A stretch of 64,000 nucleotides of DNA from VAZQ01 sp963821505 (GCA_963821505.1 CAWGEH010000010.1:310001-374000); one strand, 5' to 3'. Counted from the first letter of the stretch, positions 26,700 to 36,456 are shown. The notes: generated by a model from the letters alone, not told the origin. Numbers and translations: made by a program.

Positions 26700-26746
26700 G
26701 CGGAATTACAAACCGTTGCTCTCCCCGTGAGCTAGTCCGGTATTTC
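26700..26746 (-). pseudogene. Decayed 5' half of a tRNA-Thr-like gene
   Basis: The minus strand starting at 26746 reads ACCGGACTAGCTCAC then GGGGAGAGCAACGGTTTGTAA. This matches the tRNA-Thr at 24391 (GCCGGGTTAGCTCAG, GCGGTAGAGCAGCGG, TTTTGTAA) through the anticodon loop and then diverges. Stem pairing is broken, so it is not a functional tRNA. It marks the far side of the accessory patch that starts at tRNA-Thr. Confidence 0.6.
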
Positions 26747-26996
26747 AATGGCTTAGGCGATGGAATCAGAAGTTAAATCTGAAACTTGCCGCCACCCCTG
26801 ACCGTGCGCGGCGACGTTTGCCGGCGGCTCGAATAGCAAAACAACGCGACGGAAGCGACAATTGCCGCATCCCGTTTGCGGCCATCGGCCAGGGGGTGTT
26901 GGTAAAGGACCGCGCGGCCAACGATGGCGGCGCCGCCGTCGTTTTCGTGCCGACGCGACCGGGGAAGCGGTGCAGGCCAGAATTTTTGCTGGCGCG
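26747..26996. other. Intergenic stretch without a supported gene
   Basis: The open frames in this stretch look like shadows with no ribosome sites. It leads into two terminator-like hairpins. Confidence 0.35.
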
Positions 26997-26997
26997 C

Positions 26998-27018
26998 CGG
27001 AACCCCTTGGGGGTTTTC
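26998..27018 (+). terminator. Terminator-like hairpin
   Basis: AACCCC-TTG-GGGGTT followed by TTC gives a short GC-rich stem with a weak T-run. It could end an unidentified upstream transcript on the plus strand. Confidence 0.4.
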
Positions 27019-27029
27019 GGTATTGAGGA

Positions 27030-27105
27030 CCGTGGGACGAGCTCTACGACCCTCAGAGCTCGTTCGTCCCAGACTTGAGCCCCGCTTCGGCGGGGTTTTT
27101 CTTTG
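27030..27105 (+). ncRNA. Possible small RNA: long hairpin plus intrinsic terminator
   Basis: GTGGGACGAGCTCT pairs with AGAGCTCGTTCGTCCC (one small bulge) to form a strong hairpin. It is followed directly by AGCCCCGCTTCGGCGGGG and a TTTTTCTTT run, a textbook intrinsic terminator on the plus strand. No gene stands directly upstream, so the transcript ended here is unexplained. The combination fits a small RNA 3' end; the promoter was not found. Confidence 0.4.
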
Positions 27106-27160
27106 GGGCAGCTCCGGGCGTTCCCAGGACAACCGCCGCTGCCGGGCAGCGTCCCGGGCG

Positions 27161-27412
27161 CTAGACCGTGTGGCCGGGGTCGAGCGGGGACGGCGTCTGC
27201 AATTTGCTGTCTTCCGTCATTTTCGCGGTATCCGGCGCGCCGACCTGGCCGCGCGGTCCGAGATCCTGCCGCGCGATGTCGTCCTCGCTCGGTCGATCTT
27301 CTTCGCGGTTTTGCCGAATCTTGGCCTTCTCACGAATGGTCTGAGCCATGGCTTTGTACCTCTTGAGGCTGTTCGCCAAGCGATGGATGGATCGGGCTTG
27401 CTCCCGATTCAT
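27161..27412 (-). CDS. Small hypothetical protein
   Basis: The 83-codon frame begins MNREQARSIHRLANSLKRYK and continues MAQTIREKAKIRQNREED, a charged, helical, plausibly real sequence, then becomes polar and low in complexity. GCGAGG precedes ATG 27412 at short spacing. I do not recognise a family. It could also be non-coding. Confidence 0.35.
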   Translation of the reverse strand: MNREQARSIHRLANSLKRYKAMAQTIREKAKIRQNREEDRPSEDDIARQDLGPRGQVGAPDTAKMTEDSKLQTPSPLDPGHTV

Positions 27413-27558
27413 GCCTCGCCGCACGACGGCCGACTGTTCCCGAAAATGGCGACGCCGCCCCGATTTTGGAGTCCTCGACCTTCTTGTCTCGCCCGATTCT
27501 TACCCTACATGACCGTCAGTGTCGCGTCCCTCCCAGCCCCCCTGCGATACGCGACATG

Positions 27559-27597
27559 AAGAAGCCCCGGCAACGCAAGTTCGCCGGGGCTTCGGAT
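27559..27597 (-). terminator. Hairpin, possible terminator of the MHS permease gene
   Basis: GAAGCCCCGGC pairs with GCCGGGGCTTC across a 13-base loop. It lies about 130 bp beyond the stop of the minus-strand permease gene; on that strand it is followed by TTCATG with only a weak T-run. Confidence 0.4.
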
Positions 27598-27727
27598 TCT
27601 CATATCAGTGTCCGACACGAGCCTGATCCGGATCCGCGCATCTTGGAGACGAGGATCCCACCCGCAGACTGCGTCCCGGACATGAAGCGGGTCCCGAAGG
27701 ACCGCGCTCGCGGATGCCTTGCTTGGT

Positions 27728-29059
27728 CTAGGCTGGTGCTTTGGCGGTCGCCGCTTCCTTCCAGATGCTGTTGTGACGCGTTTCTGGCATCAGGAACAGG
27801 GCGAGCACGAAACACACCGCCGGAACCGCGATCGGATAGATCAGCGCGTAGCCGATGCTGCCGGTCGCCGCGAAAGCCGCTGAGGTGATGAACGGCACCA
27901 ATCCGCCACCCCAGCCGTTGCCGATGTGATACGGCACAGACACCGACGTGTAGCGAATCCTGCCGGGGAAGAATTCCGCCAGGAAGGCCCCGACCGGCCC
28001 ATAGACCATCCCCACGTAGCAAACGAGGATGAAGATGATGAAGATCGCGATCGGATAGTTGATGTTGCCAGGCTGCGTGACGGTTCCCAGCCACGAATAC
28101 AGCGGATAGTAGGTGATCGCCGCGAGCAACATGCCTCCCAAGATCACCGGTTTGCGGCCGATGATGTCGGACAGCCAGCCAAACAGGATCAAGCTTGGCG
28201 TCGCGAGCAGTAGCGCGGCTCCCACGATGTAGGCCGTGGTCAGCGGGTCCACCTTGGAAACCTGCTGCAGGAAGTACAACGCCCAGAACTGACCGCTGTA
28301 CCAGACCACCCCCTGCCCGATCAGCACGACGCAGGCGATCAGCACGAATTTTATGTTGGAGCTGAGGAAGGCCTCTTTCCAGGGATTCTTGGTCATCTCC
28401 CCCCTGGCCTTGATCTCCTTGAAGATCGGCGTCTCCTGGAGTTGGAGCCGGATGTAGATTGCGATGGCCACCAGCAGGAAGGAGATCAGGAACGGAATTC
28501 GCCACGCCCACGCGTCGAATACTTCATTGCCGAAATACGTGCGTGTCGCGATGATCACGAACAGCGACACCACGATCCCGAGCGTCGGGGAGGTCTGCAG
28601 CCAGCCGGTGTAGAAGCCGCGGTGTTCGTCAGATACGTGCTCGGCGACGTAGGTGATGGCGCCGCCATATTCGCCGCCCAGGCACAGGCCCTGGATCATC
28701 CGCAGACCGAAGAGGATGAACGCGGCGCTCAGGCCGATCGACGCGTAGGTCGGGATCAACCCGATCGCCCCCGTGCCCAGCCCCATTCCGCTGAGGGTAA
28801 TGAGGAAGGTGTACTTGCGGCCCACCCGGTCGCCCATCCATCCGAACAGGAATGCCCCCAATGGACGGATCAGGAAGCCGGCAGTGAACAGCGCAATCGT
28901 GCTCAGCAGGGCCGCAACCGGATGGCTCTGTTCGAAGAACTTGACCGACAGGACCGCGGCCAAGCTCCCGAAGATATAGAAGTCGTACCATTCGATGACA
29001 TTTCCGACCGACGCGGCGACGATCACGCGCCGAAAGTCTTGCGGGATTTCACCAGCCAT
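27728..29059 (-). CDS. MFS transporter, metabolite:H+ symporter (MHS) family
   Basis: The 443-residue protein has 12 predicted membrane helices and the MHS hallmarks: SVGNVIEWYDFYIFGSLAAV at the start, the loop 2-3 motif RPLGAFLFGWMGDRVGRKYT, GLCLGGEYGGAITYVAEH and FPGRIRYTSVSVPYHIGNGW. Relatives import osmolytes, shikimate or dicarboxylates with protons (ProP, ShiA, KgtP). The substrate is not set. AGGAGG precedes ATG 29059 by 8 bp. It stands alone. Confidence 0.95.
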   Translation of the reverse strand: MAGEIPQDFRRVIVAASVGNVIEWYDFYIFGSLAAVLSVKFFEQSHPVAALLSTIALFTAGFLIRPLGAFLFGWMGDRVGRKYTFLITLSGMGLGTGAIGLIPTYASIGLSAAFILFGLRMIQGLCLGGEYGGAITYVAEHVSDEHRGFYTGWLQTSPTLGIVVSLFVIIATRTYFGNEVFDAWAWRIPFLISFLLVAIAIYIRLQLQETPIFKEIKARGEMTKNPWKEAFLSSNIKFVLIACVVLIGQGVVWYSGQFWALYFLQQVSKVDPLTTAYIVGAALLLATPSLILFGWLSDIIGRKPVILGGMLLAAITYYPLYSWLGTVTQPGNINYPIAIFIIFILVCYVGMVYGPVGAFLAEFFPGRIRYTSVSVPYHIGNGWGGGLVPFITSAAFAATGSIGYALIYPIAVPAVCFVLALFLMPETRHNSIWKEAATAKAPA

Positions 29060-29445
29060 AGCGTTATCCTCCTATTTCAAGGAGTCATCGCTTCGCGGCG
29101 CGCGGATGCACCTGGACCACCCCGCAGCGAAATGCCCCTCGCCATTTAGTCTTGTAGTCTTGGCAACCGTTTCTCGAACTGAAGTTTGCCGTGTTGCAAC
29201 GGCCCGTCCCTGGACCCCGTCCCTCCGCGTAAGAGTCGGAACGAGGAAAAAGGTATCATTGCGGGGGGCGCGGCCTAATTAGACTTTCGGCCTAAGAGCC
29301 CATCGGGAAAGTTGTGGCTGCCTGCGTTAATCGCTTCAAGCATTGGCCGGTTGTGGCGATACCCGCTTCATCGGTCCGCACAAGCTCCAGCAAGACAAGC
29401 CCAGCCCAGCAATGACGCGAATTTCGATGCAATCGAATTTGCGTA
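29060..29445. other. Intergenic stretch without a supported gene
   Basis: These 386 bp lie between the 5' end of the MHS permease and the 3' end of rlmB. They are lower in GC than the flanks, and I see no coding frame or RNA gene. Confidence 0.4.
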
Positions 29446-30267
29446 TCAGCTCACCCGTTTGGTCGCGACATAAAGCGCCAGCGCCGCCGCGTTCGAGACG
29501 TTGAGACTCTTGATCCGTCCGGGCAAATCGAGCCGCGCCACGCGATCGCAGGTGGCGCGGGTCAATTGCCGCAGTCCTTTGCCCTCCGCGCCGAGCACCA
29601 GCGCCAGCGGCGCGCGCAACGCCGCATCGCCGAGGTCGACGTCCCCGGTGCTGTCGAGCCCGACCAGCAGGTAGCCGCGCTCGCGCAGCGTTTCGAGCGC
29701 GCGGGCGAGATTTTGCACCGTGACGATCGGCACGTATTCGAGCGCGCCCGACGCCGACTTCGCCAGCACGCCGGTCGCTTCCGGGCTGTGGCGCGCGGTG
29801 GTGACGACGGCCGCGACCGCAAAGCCGGCGGCGGTGCGCAGGATCGCGCCCACATTGTGCGGATCGGTGATCTGGTCGAGCACGAGCACGATGCCTGCGG
29901 GCTCGATCTCTTCCAGTTCGGGCGAGGACAGGGGGTCGGCCTCGGCCAACAGCCCGTTATGGACGGCATCCGGACCGAGCCGGTGGGCGATCGCGTCCGG
30001 GCGCACGAGCTCGGGTTCGACGCGCGGCGCCACCCCGTCCTCGGCCAGGCGGCGCGCCGCGTTCTCGGTGGCGTAGAGGCGCCGGATGCGCCGCGCCGGA
30101 TTTTCCAGCGCAGCTTTCACGGTGTGCCAGCCGTACAGAATGACCGCGCCCTCGCCGGAGGGTCGCGTCTCCCCTCCGTGCGCGAGCCGACGGCGGTCCG
30201 GCTTGCGCGTCCAGCCGCCCTTGCGTGGCTGGCGCGTGTCGGGTGGGCGTGGGACACGGTGGCGCAT
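29446..30267 (-). CDS. rlmB: 23S rRNA 2'-O-methyltransferase, TrmH/SpoU family
   Basis: The 273-residue SPOUT enzyme shows the three family motifs: VLVLDQITDPHNVGAILRTA, ALVLGAEGKGLRQLTRATCD and LPGRIKSLNVSNAAALALYV. An N-terminal substrate-binding domain (YGWHTVKAALENPARRIRRL) precedes them. RlmB methylates G2251 of 23S rRNA. The first 45 residues are basic and disordered. The start at 30267 (MRHRVPRPP) is likely; the frame runs further upstream without similarity. Confidence 0.9.
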   Translation of the reverse strand: MRHRVPRPPDTRQPRKGGWTRKPDRRRLAHGGETRPSGEGAVILYGWHTVKAALENPARRIRRLYATENAARRLAEDGVAPRVEPELVRPDAIAHRLGPDAVHNGLLAEADPLSSPELEEIEPAGIVLVLDQITDPHNVGAILRTAAGFAVAAVVTTARHSPEATGVLAKSASGALEYVPIVTVQNLARALETLRERGYLLVGLDSTGDVDLGDAALRAPLALVLGAEGKGLRQLTRATCDRVARLDLPGRIKSLNVSNAAALALYVATKRVS

Positions 30268-30430
30268 GTCTATCCTCGGCGCGCGACAGTCCCGTGCCGC
30301 AAGTCCAATATCAAGGGAGCAGGCGATCGTCATCCGCCGAGCGGGCGGCCTCTCCGTAGACGGAGGTGGGCGGGAACAGGACCTGCGGTCGGCGGTCGTT
30401 TCGGTCCCGGCCGGAGCCGACCGGCCGCGG

Positions 30431-30459
30431 TTGACACCACGCAACCCGCTCCCCATAAC
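30431..30459 (+). promoter_or_regulatory. Sigma70-type promoter for tRNA-Tyr/tRNA-Gly
   Basis: TTGACA (30431-30436), a 17-bp spacer and CATAAC (30454-30459), 50 bp before tRNA-Tyr. The -35 box is perfect. Confidence 0.65.
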
Positions 30460-30508
30460 GCGCCGTATTCAGAGAACGTGCATCCGCGGGGATGCGACGT
30501 TCGGCGGC

Positions 30509-30594
30509 GGGGGAGTGTCCCGAGCGGCAAAGGGGGCGGACTGTAAATCCGCTGGCTTACGCCTTCGTAGGTTCGAGTCCTACCTCCCCCACCA
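30509..30594 (+). tRNA. tRNA-Tyr (anticodon GTA)
   Basis: GGGGGAG acceptor, D-arm, anticodon stem GCGGA/TCCGC with loop CTGTAAA (GTA), a long variable arm, T-arm GTAGG-TTCGAGT-CCTAC and CTCCCCC-A-CCA. The long extra arm and anticodon fit class II tRNA-Tyr; CCA is encoded. Confidence 0.97.
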
Positions 30595-30595
30595 T

Positions 30596-30660
30596 CCGGA
30601 GGACGAAGACGGACGACAGAGGACGGATTTTGACGACAGACGTCTGTCGTCGGACCTCGG
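30596..30660. repeat. GACGACAGAGGACGGA inverted-repeat family, copy 1
   Basis: GACGGACGACAGAGGACGGA is followed by GACGACAGACGTCTGTCGTC. The same blocks recur at 33815, 42561 and 59990, each time between translation or transcription genes. Confidence 0.65.
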
Positions 30661-30671
30661 GTTGTCCGGCT

Positions 30672-30745
30672 GCGGGTGTAGCTCAATGGTAGAGCAACAG
30701 CCTTCCAAGCTGATGACGAGGGTTCGATTCCCTTCACCCGCTCCA
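30672..30745 (+). tRNA. tRNA-Gly (anticodon TCC)
   Basis: GCGGGTG acceptor, D-arm GCTCAATGGTAGAGC, anticodon loop CTTCCAA (TCC), T-arm GAGGG-TTCGATT-CCCTT and CACCCGC-T-CCA. It shares the upstream promoter with tRNA-Tyr, 77 bp away. Confidence 0.96.
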
Positions 30746-31020
30746 ACCACCTTCCCACCATGCCGGCGCGATATGGGGGCCCAGCCCGCAAGCCTGCTGT
30801 TTAGCCTCCCAAGACTGCGGCGATGAAATGCGCGGGAGCGAGCGCGACACGGTGGGGCCGCAGGCGGCAGCGTGGGCGCTCTGGCGCCAGGCGCGGCTTG
30901 AAGTGCTTGCGCGGCGCGCGACCGGCCGGTGATGGCGGCCGCGCTTGACGCGATCCGCGATCAGGACGGGGACGGTATTGCGTGTAAGGGGCGCGACGAT
31001 CGGGTCGCAGAGAGGACGGC

Positions 31021-31335
31021 ATGCTCAGGGTGACAGCACTGTATCTGGGGCTGATCGTCGCCGCTCTCGACGTCGCGCACGCCCAGGATATCGCGGGGAT
31101 CGAGGACTGCACGAAAACGACCGGGCTGGACAAGCGAACGGGCTGCCTTCAGAGCAACGTCAACTTCCTGCATCAGCTCGTGACCAAGAATGCGCTCGAC
31201 GCACGGCAAAGGTTGAATGCAGCCAATAACGAGATCGTCGCTCTCAAAGCGACCGTGGCAACCCTGCAAGCGAGCCTGGCGCAACTTCAGGCAGCACAGA
31301 AGGCCGCGGGCGAAAAAAAGCCGCAGTCGAAATAG
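31021..31335 (+). CDS. Small periplasmic coiled-coil protein
   Basis: The 104-residue protein has a signal peptide (MLRVTALYLGLIVAALDVAH, cleavage before QDIAG), then two cysteines (DCTKTTGLDKRTGC) and a C-terminal coiled coil with heptad-like Leu/Ala spacing (ALKATVATLQASLAQLQAAQ). The function is unknown; the shape resembles small periplasmic or outer-membrane coiled-coil proteins. It lies just upstream of tuf. Confidence 0.7.
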   Translation: MLRVTALYLGLIVAALDVAHAQDIAGIEDCTKTTGLDKRTGCLQSNVNFLHQLVTKNALDARQRLNAANNEIVALKATVATLQASLAQLQAAQKAAGEKKPQSK

Positions 31336-31539
31336 CGAGGTTCGGCACGCTGCGCGCCGCGCTTCGGGGACACGGCAGCGCTGGGGCAGCCTCTACGCGC
31401 GCGATCGGGTCTGGAATGCCGGGCCGCCGTTCCTATTTACGGGGTAGCCCTTCCTGTCTTAAGAGCGCGGCGGCGCCGGACATAGAACCAAACGGTCCGC
31501 GCATCTTGCACAGCATCGAGAGGAACAGAGAACAGTCAA

Positions 31540-32748
<1,209 letters not shown>

Positions 32749-32859
32749 GGCAAGGGCGCGGGGCAGGCCGTGATCGTCGCCACCAGGCTTGCAATGGCAG
32801 CCCCGTTCATGCATTTACAACCCCGCGGCGGGCCTCGGGGCCGCCGCAAGCGCTTCCGG

Positions 32860-32935
32860 AGGAGTGTAGCTCAATGGCTAGAGCACCGGTCTCCAAAACC
32901 GGGGGTTGGGGGTTCGAGTCCCTCCACTCCTGCCA
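32860..32935 (+). tRNA. tRNA-Trp (anticodon CCA)
   Basis: AGGAGTG acceptor, D-arm GCTCAATGGCTAGAGC, anticodon stem CCGGT/ACCGG with loop CTCCAAA (CCA), T-arm GGGGG-TTCGAGT-CCCTC and CACTCCT-G-CCA. It has the conserved place between tuf and secE. Confidence 0.97.
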
Positions 32936-33016
32936 GGCGTAACCCGGCTCGGTCAGACAAAGTCTAGAAAGATCAAAGGATTATGGCCGCATGCCGGAGG
33001 CAGCGGCAGGCAAACT

Positions 33017-33214
33017 ATGGCGAAGATCAGTCCGTTCAAGTTCCTGCAGGAGGTGCGCGCCGAGGCGCAGAAGGTCACTTGGCCGACTCGGCGTGAGACT
33101 GCCGTCACCACCGCCATGGTGTTCGTGATGGTTGCCATCGCCTCCGTTTTCTTCCTGGTGGCGGACCAGTTCATGCGTATGTTCGTGACCCTCGTTCTCG
33201 GCATCGGCGGTTGA
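33017..33214 (+). CDS. secE: Preprotein translocase subunit SecE
   Basis: The 65-residue single-span form begins MAKISPFKFLQEVRAEAQKV, then TWPTRRETAVTTAMV and one membrane helix (MVFVMVAIASVFFLVADQFM). It clamps SecY in the translocon. Only one helix is present, as in most alphaproteobacteria. nusG follows after 14 bp. Confidence 0.96.
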   Translation: MAKISPFKFLQEVRAEAQKVTWPTRRETAVTTAMVFVMVAIASVFFLVADQFMRMFVTLVLGIGG

Positions 33215-33228
33215 GAGGAGCCGGCGAA

Positions 33229-33763
33229 ATGACCGACAAGCATTGGTACATCGTCCAGGCCTATTCGAATTTCGAACGCAAGGTCGCCGAATTCGATCCG
33301 TGAGCAGGCCAAGCAGCGCCACCTCGATCATCTGTTCGAGGAGGTCATGGTACCGACCGAAAAGGTCGTGGAGGTGCGCCGCGGCCAGAAGGTCGACGCC
33401 GAGCGCAAGTTCTTCCCCGGTTACGTGCTGGTGAAGATGGATCTCACCGACGAGGCCTACCATCTCATCAAGAACACGCCGAAGGTCACGGGATTTCTCG
33501 GTGCCGACAACAAGCCGAAGCCGATCTCGGATGCCGAAGCCGCGCGGATCCTGCACCAGGTGCAGGAAGGCATCGAGCGGCCCAAGCCATCGGTATCCTT
33601 CGAGGTGGGCGAGCAGGTGCGGGTATCCGAGGGCCCGTTCGCATCGTTCAATGGCGTGGTGGAAGAAGTCGATGACGGGCGCTCGCGGCTCAAGGTCGCC
33701 GTTTCCATCTTCGGCCGGCCGACTCGGGTTGAACTCGAAATGGGCCAGGTGGAGAAGCTGTAG
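33229..33763 (+). CDS. nusG: Transcription termination/antitermination protein NusG, frameshifted
   Basis: The start MTDKHWYIVQAYSNFERKV is intact but the frame stops after 24 codons at TGA. The following +1 frame carries the rest: EQAKQRHLDHLFEEVMVPTE, FFPGYVLVKMDLTDEAYHLI and the KOW domain SEGPFASFNGVVEEVDDGRS. Removing one T from the TT at 33292-33293 restores KVAESIREQAKQR and a normal 177-residue NusG. The repaired sequence is a GAATC (GANTC) site. NusG is essential in most bacteria and the other residues are conserved, so a sequencing error is the best explanation. Confidence 0.93.
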
Positions 33764-33814
33764 GGCCGACGACCGGAAACGGCCGACGGAGAGGCGAAGA
33801 AGTTGAAGACGCTA

Positions 33815-33905
33815 TAGAAGACAAGGACGGAAGACAGACGCTCGGCGCAATGGACAGGAAGCTTGTTCATCTGTCCGCCGTCGTTGTGTCCACCGTCATC
33901 CGAAC
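33815..33905. repeat. GACGACAGAGGACGGA inverted-repeat family, diverged copy 2
   Basis: AGGACGGAAGACAGACG is mirrored by CATCTGTCCGCCGTCGTTGT and CACCGTCATCC about 35 bp later. It lies in the 229-bp nusG-rplK spacer. It can fold into a long hairpin; no T-run follows. Confidence 0.5.
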
Positions 33906-33992
33906 GTGGGAGGTGACGGCGGCCGCCAACCGCCCGGATCCGGACCACGAACCCTGAACCGGCCGACCACGGCCAATGACAGGAGCTCAACG

Positions 33993-34421
33993 ATGGCCAA
34001 GAAAATCACCGGCTATATCAAATTGCAGGTGCCGGCCGGCGCGGCCAATCCGTCGCCGCCGATCGGGCCCGCGCTCGGTCAGCGCGGCCTTGCGATCATG
34101 GAGTTCTGCAAGCAGTTCAACGCGCAGACCCAGAAGATGGAGAAGGGATCGCCCATTCCGGTCGTGATCACGGTCTACCAGGATCGTTCCTTCACCTTCG
34201 AGATGCGCACGCCGCCGGTGTCCTATTTCATCAAGAAGGCGGCAAAGCTCGAGAGCGGGTCCAAGACGCCGGGCCGCGACAAGGCCGGCACCGTGACCAA
34301 GGCGCAGGTGCGTGAAATCGCCGAGCAGAAGATGAAGGACTTGAACTGCGATACCATCGAGGCCGCGATGCGCATGGTGGAAGGCTCCGCCCGCTCGATG
34401 GGCATCGAGGTCGGGGAGTAA
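33993..34421 (+). CDS. rplK: 50S ribosomal protein L11
   Basis: The 142-residue protein binds the GTPase-associated centre of 23S rRNA. It shows KKITGYIKLQVPAGAANPSP, PPIGPALGQRGLAIMEFCKQF and the C-terminal RNA-binding KAQVREIAEQKMKDLNC. The ATG at 33993 follows AGGAG. It is followed 5 bp later by rplA. Confidence 0.98.
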   Translation: MAKKITGYIKLQVPAGAANPSPPIGPALGQRGLAIMEFCKQFNAQTQKMEKGSPIPVVITVYQDRSFTFEMRTPPVSYFIKKAAKLESGSKTPGRDKAGTVTKAQVREIAEQKMKDLNCDTIEAAMRMVEGSARSMGIEVGE

Positions 34422-34426
34422 TCGCC

Positions 34427-35125
34427 ATGGCCAATCTCGGAAAACGCACCACTGCCGTCCGCGAGGGCGTCGACCGCACCAAGCTCTATCCGCTCGAAGA
34501 GGCGGTGAAGATGGTCAAGGAGCGGGCGAAGGCAAAATTCGACGAGACGATCGAGGTGGCGATGAATCTCGGCGTCGATCCCCGGCATGCCGATCAGATG
34601 GTGCGCGGCATCGTCAACCTGCCGAACGGCTCCGGCCGCAGCGTGCGCGTGGCCGTGTTCGCGCGCGGCGCCAAGGCCGACGAAGCCAGGGCCGCCGGCG
34701 CCGACGTGGTTGGCGCGGAGGACCTGGTCGAAAGAGTGCAGGGCGGCAATATCGATTTCGACCGCTGTGTCGCCACGCCCGACCTCATGCCGCTGGTCGG
34801 CCGGCTCGGCAAGGTGCTTGGCCCGCGCGGCATGATGCCGAATCCCAAGGTCGGCACGGTCACCATGGACGTGACCAGCGCGGTGAAGGGCGCCAAGGGC
34901 GGCTCGGTCGAGTTCCGGGTGGAGAAGGCGGGGATCGTACAGGCCGGCGTCGGCAAGGCGTCGTTCCCGGCCGACAAGCTCGTGCAGAACATCAAGGCGT
35001 TCGCCGATGCGGTGCAGAAGGCCAAGCCGGCCGGCGCCAAAGGCACCTTCATCAACCGCGTGGCGATCTCGTCGACGATGGGCCCGGGGGTCAAGGTCGA
35101 GCCGGCATCCCTGTTCGGGCAGTGA
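34427..35125 (+). CDS. rplA: 50S ribosomal protein L1
   Basis: The 232-residue protein forms the mobile L1 stalk and in many bacteria represses its own rplKA mRNA. It shows KRTTAVREGVDRTKLYPLEE, MMPNPKVGTVTMDVTSAVKG and GTFINRVAISSTMGPGVKVE. The usual downstream partners rplJL are displaced by an antisense gene and repeats. Confidence 0.98.
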   Translation: MANLGKRTTAVREGVDRTKLYPLEEAVKMVKERAKAKFDETIEVAMNLGVDPRHADQMVRGIVNLPNGSGRSVRVAVFARGAKADEARAAGADVVGAEDLVERVQGGNIDFDRCVATPDLMPLVGRLGKVLGPRGMMPNPKVGTVTMDVTSAVKGAKGGSVEFRVEKAGIVQAGVGKASFPADKLVQNIKAFADAVQKAKPAGAKGTFINRVAISSTMGPGVKVEPASLFGQ

Positions 35126-35137
35126 TGTCGGCGTGGC

Positions 35138-35245
35138 TCAGAGCTGATCCCGAAGAGTTGCGAACTTTTCGGATAAGATCATGCAACCAAACAAAAGCTT
35201 AGAGCGAAATCGCGATTCCTCGATGTGAAGCGATTTTCGCCCTAG
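35138..35245. repeat. CTAG-type double-hairpin repeat, diverged copy
   Basis: GAGCTGATCCCGAAGAG pairs with CTTTTCGGATAAGATCATGC, then GAGCGAAATCG pairs with CGATTTTCGCCCTAG. It lies directly after rplA. Its terminal CTA, read on the minus strand, is the TAG stop of the metE-like gene. Confidence 0.75.
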
Positions 35246-36435
35246 GCGGCCGAGCGGCGACCCCAGAGCTCGCGCGTCGCGATCCTTGCGCCCTCGGCGA
35301 GCGATTTGAGCTTTGCCCACATGATGGTGGGATGAACCCGTTGCGCAAAGGGTGACTGGGCGAAGCCGCAATCGGTGCCGCCCATGACATTCTCCCGCCC
35401 GACGATCTCGGCGAGCCGCACGATGCGCTGCGCCACCAATTCCGGATGCTCGACGATATTGGTGGCGTGGCTAATGACGCCCGGGATCAGCACCTTGCCG
35501 GGCGGCAGCTTGACCGATCGCCACACCACCCATTCATGCTCGTGGCGCGGATTGGCGGCCTCGAACTGATAGGCGCCGACGTTCACCTGCAGCATGAGAT
35601 CGACGATGTCCTTCATCGGCACGTCGAAAGCGTGCGGGCCGTTCCAGCTGCCCCAGCAGATGTGATAGCGCGAGCGCTCCGGCGGGATGCCTTCGAGCGC
35701 ACGATTGAGCGCGTCGATACGCAACTGCGCCCACGCGCGATACTGGGCATGCGTCATCGGCGGGACCATTTTTTCGTGCATGTAGGGCAGGAAGGCGTCG
35801 TCGATCTGCACATGGAGGCCGGCATCGACGATCGTTTTGTATTCCTGGTGCAGGCAGTCGGCGAGCGCCCACAGCAGGCGCTGCTCGTCCGGGTAATGTT
35901 CATTCTTGGCGTTGGGCAGCGCGCTTGCCGGCGCGACCACCGGCAGGAACGCGCCTGCGACCTTCGCCTTGGCGGCCGCGGCCTTGAGATTGGCGATGTC
36001 GCGGTTGACTTGGGATGGCGAGTAGGTGAGCGCGCCGTTGACCACGAAGCGTGAGCCGAGCCGCTTTCCCAGGCCTGAAACCCTGTCGTATTCCGCGTAG
36101 AATTCGGGGAAGGCGACGCGGTCCTGCCCGCCGCCCACGGATGCCATGGGATCTCTGTCCTCTTCCGGGGTCAGCGGCCGGGCGGTAACGCCGGTGAGGC
36201 GGTCGTGCACGTAGAAGGCCCAGTTGCGGCCCTTGCTGAACTCGCCGTCGCTGACGATGTCGATGCCGGCCTCGGCCTGCCGGCGCACCACTTCCTCGAT
36301 CGATTCCTTGAGGCAGGCCTCGTACGCGGTTTGATCGTAGGGCTGGCGATCCTCGATCTTGTGGAGGAACTCGACCAGCGCCGGCGGCCGCACCAGGCTG
36401 CCGACATGGGTGGTGAGAATGCGCTCGCCGGGCAT
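35242..36435 (-). CDS. Cobalamin-independent methionine synthase-like protein (MetE C-terminal type)
   Basis: The 397-residue protein corresponds to the C-terminal catalytic half of MetE: ILTTHVGSLVRPPALVEFL, GIDIVSDGEFSKGRNWAFYV, the zinc ligands in RYHICWGSWNGPH (His-x-Cys) and NVMGGTDCGFAQSP (Cys). Stand-alone proteins of this kind may use small methyl donors, or act in other C1 or epoxide:CoM-type transfers; the reaction is not fixed. It is encoded antisense between rplA and rplJ, flanked by inverted CTAG repeats on both sides, so it appears inserted into the ribosomal operon. Confidence 0.88.
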   Translation of the reverse strand: MPGERILTTHVGSLVRPPALVEFLHKIEDRQPYDQTAYEACLKESIEEVVRRQAEAGIDIVSDGEFSKGRNWAFYVHDRLTGVTARPLTPEEDRDPMASVGGGQDRVAFPEFYAEYDRVSGLGKRLGSRFVVNGALTYSPSQVNRDIANLKAAAAKAKVAGAFLPVVAPASALPNAKNEHYPDEQRLLWALADCLHQEYKTIVDAGLHVQIDDAFLPYMHEKMVPPMTHAQYRAWAQLRIDALNRALEGIPPERSRYHICWGSWNGPHAFDVPMKDIVDLMLQVNVGAYQFEAANPRHEHEWVVWRSVKLPPGKVLIPGVISHATNIVEHPELVAQRIVRLAEIVGRENVMGGTDCGFAQSPFAQRVHPTIMWAKLKSLAEGARIATRELWGRRSAA

Positions 36436-36456
36436 CTTTCCCCCTTGTGGTTGGTC

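Noticed and set aside
26773..27132. 119-codon minus-strand frame before the hairpin unit
   Set aside because: Arg-rich, no ribosome site, overlaps the terminator hairpins; not supported.
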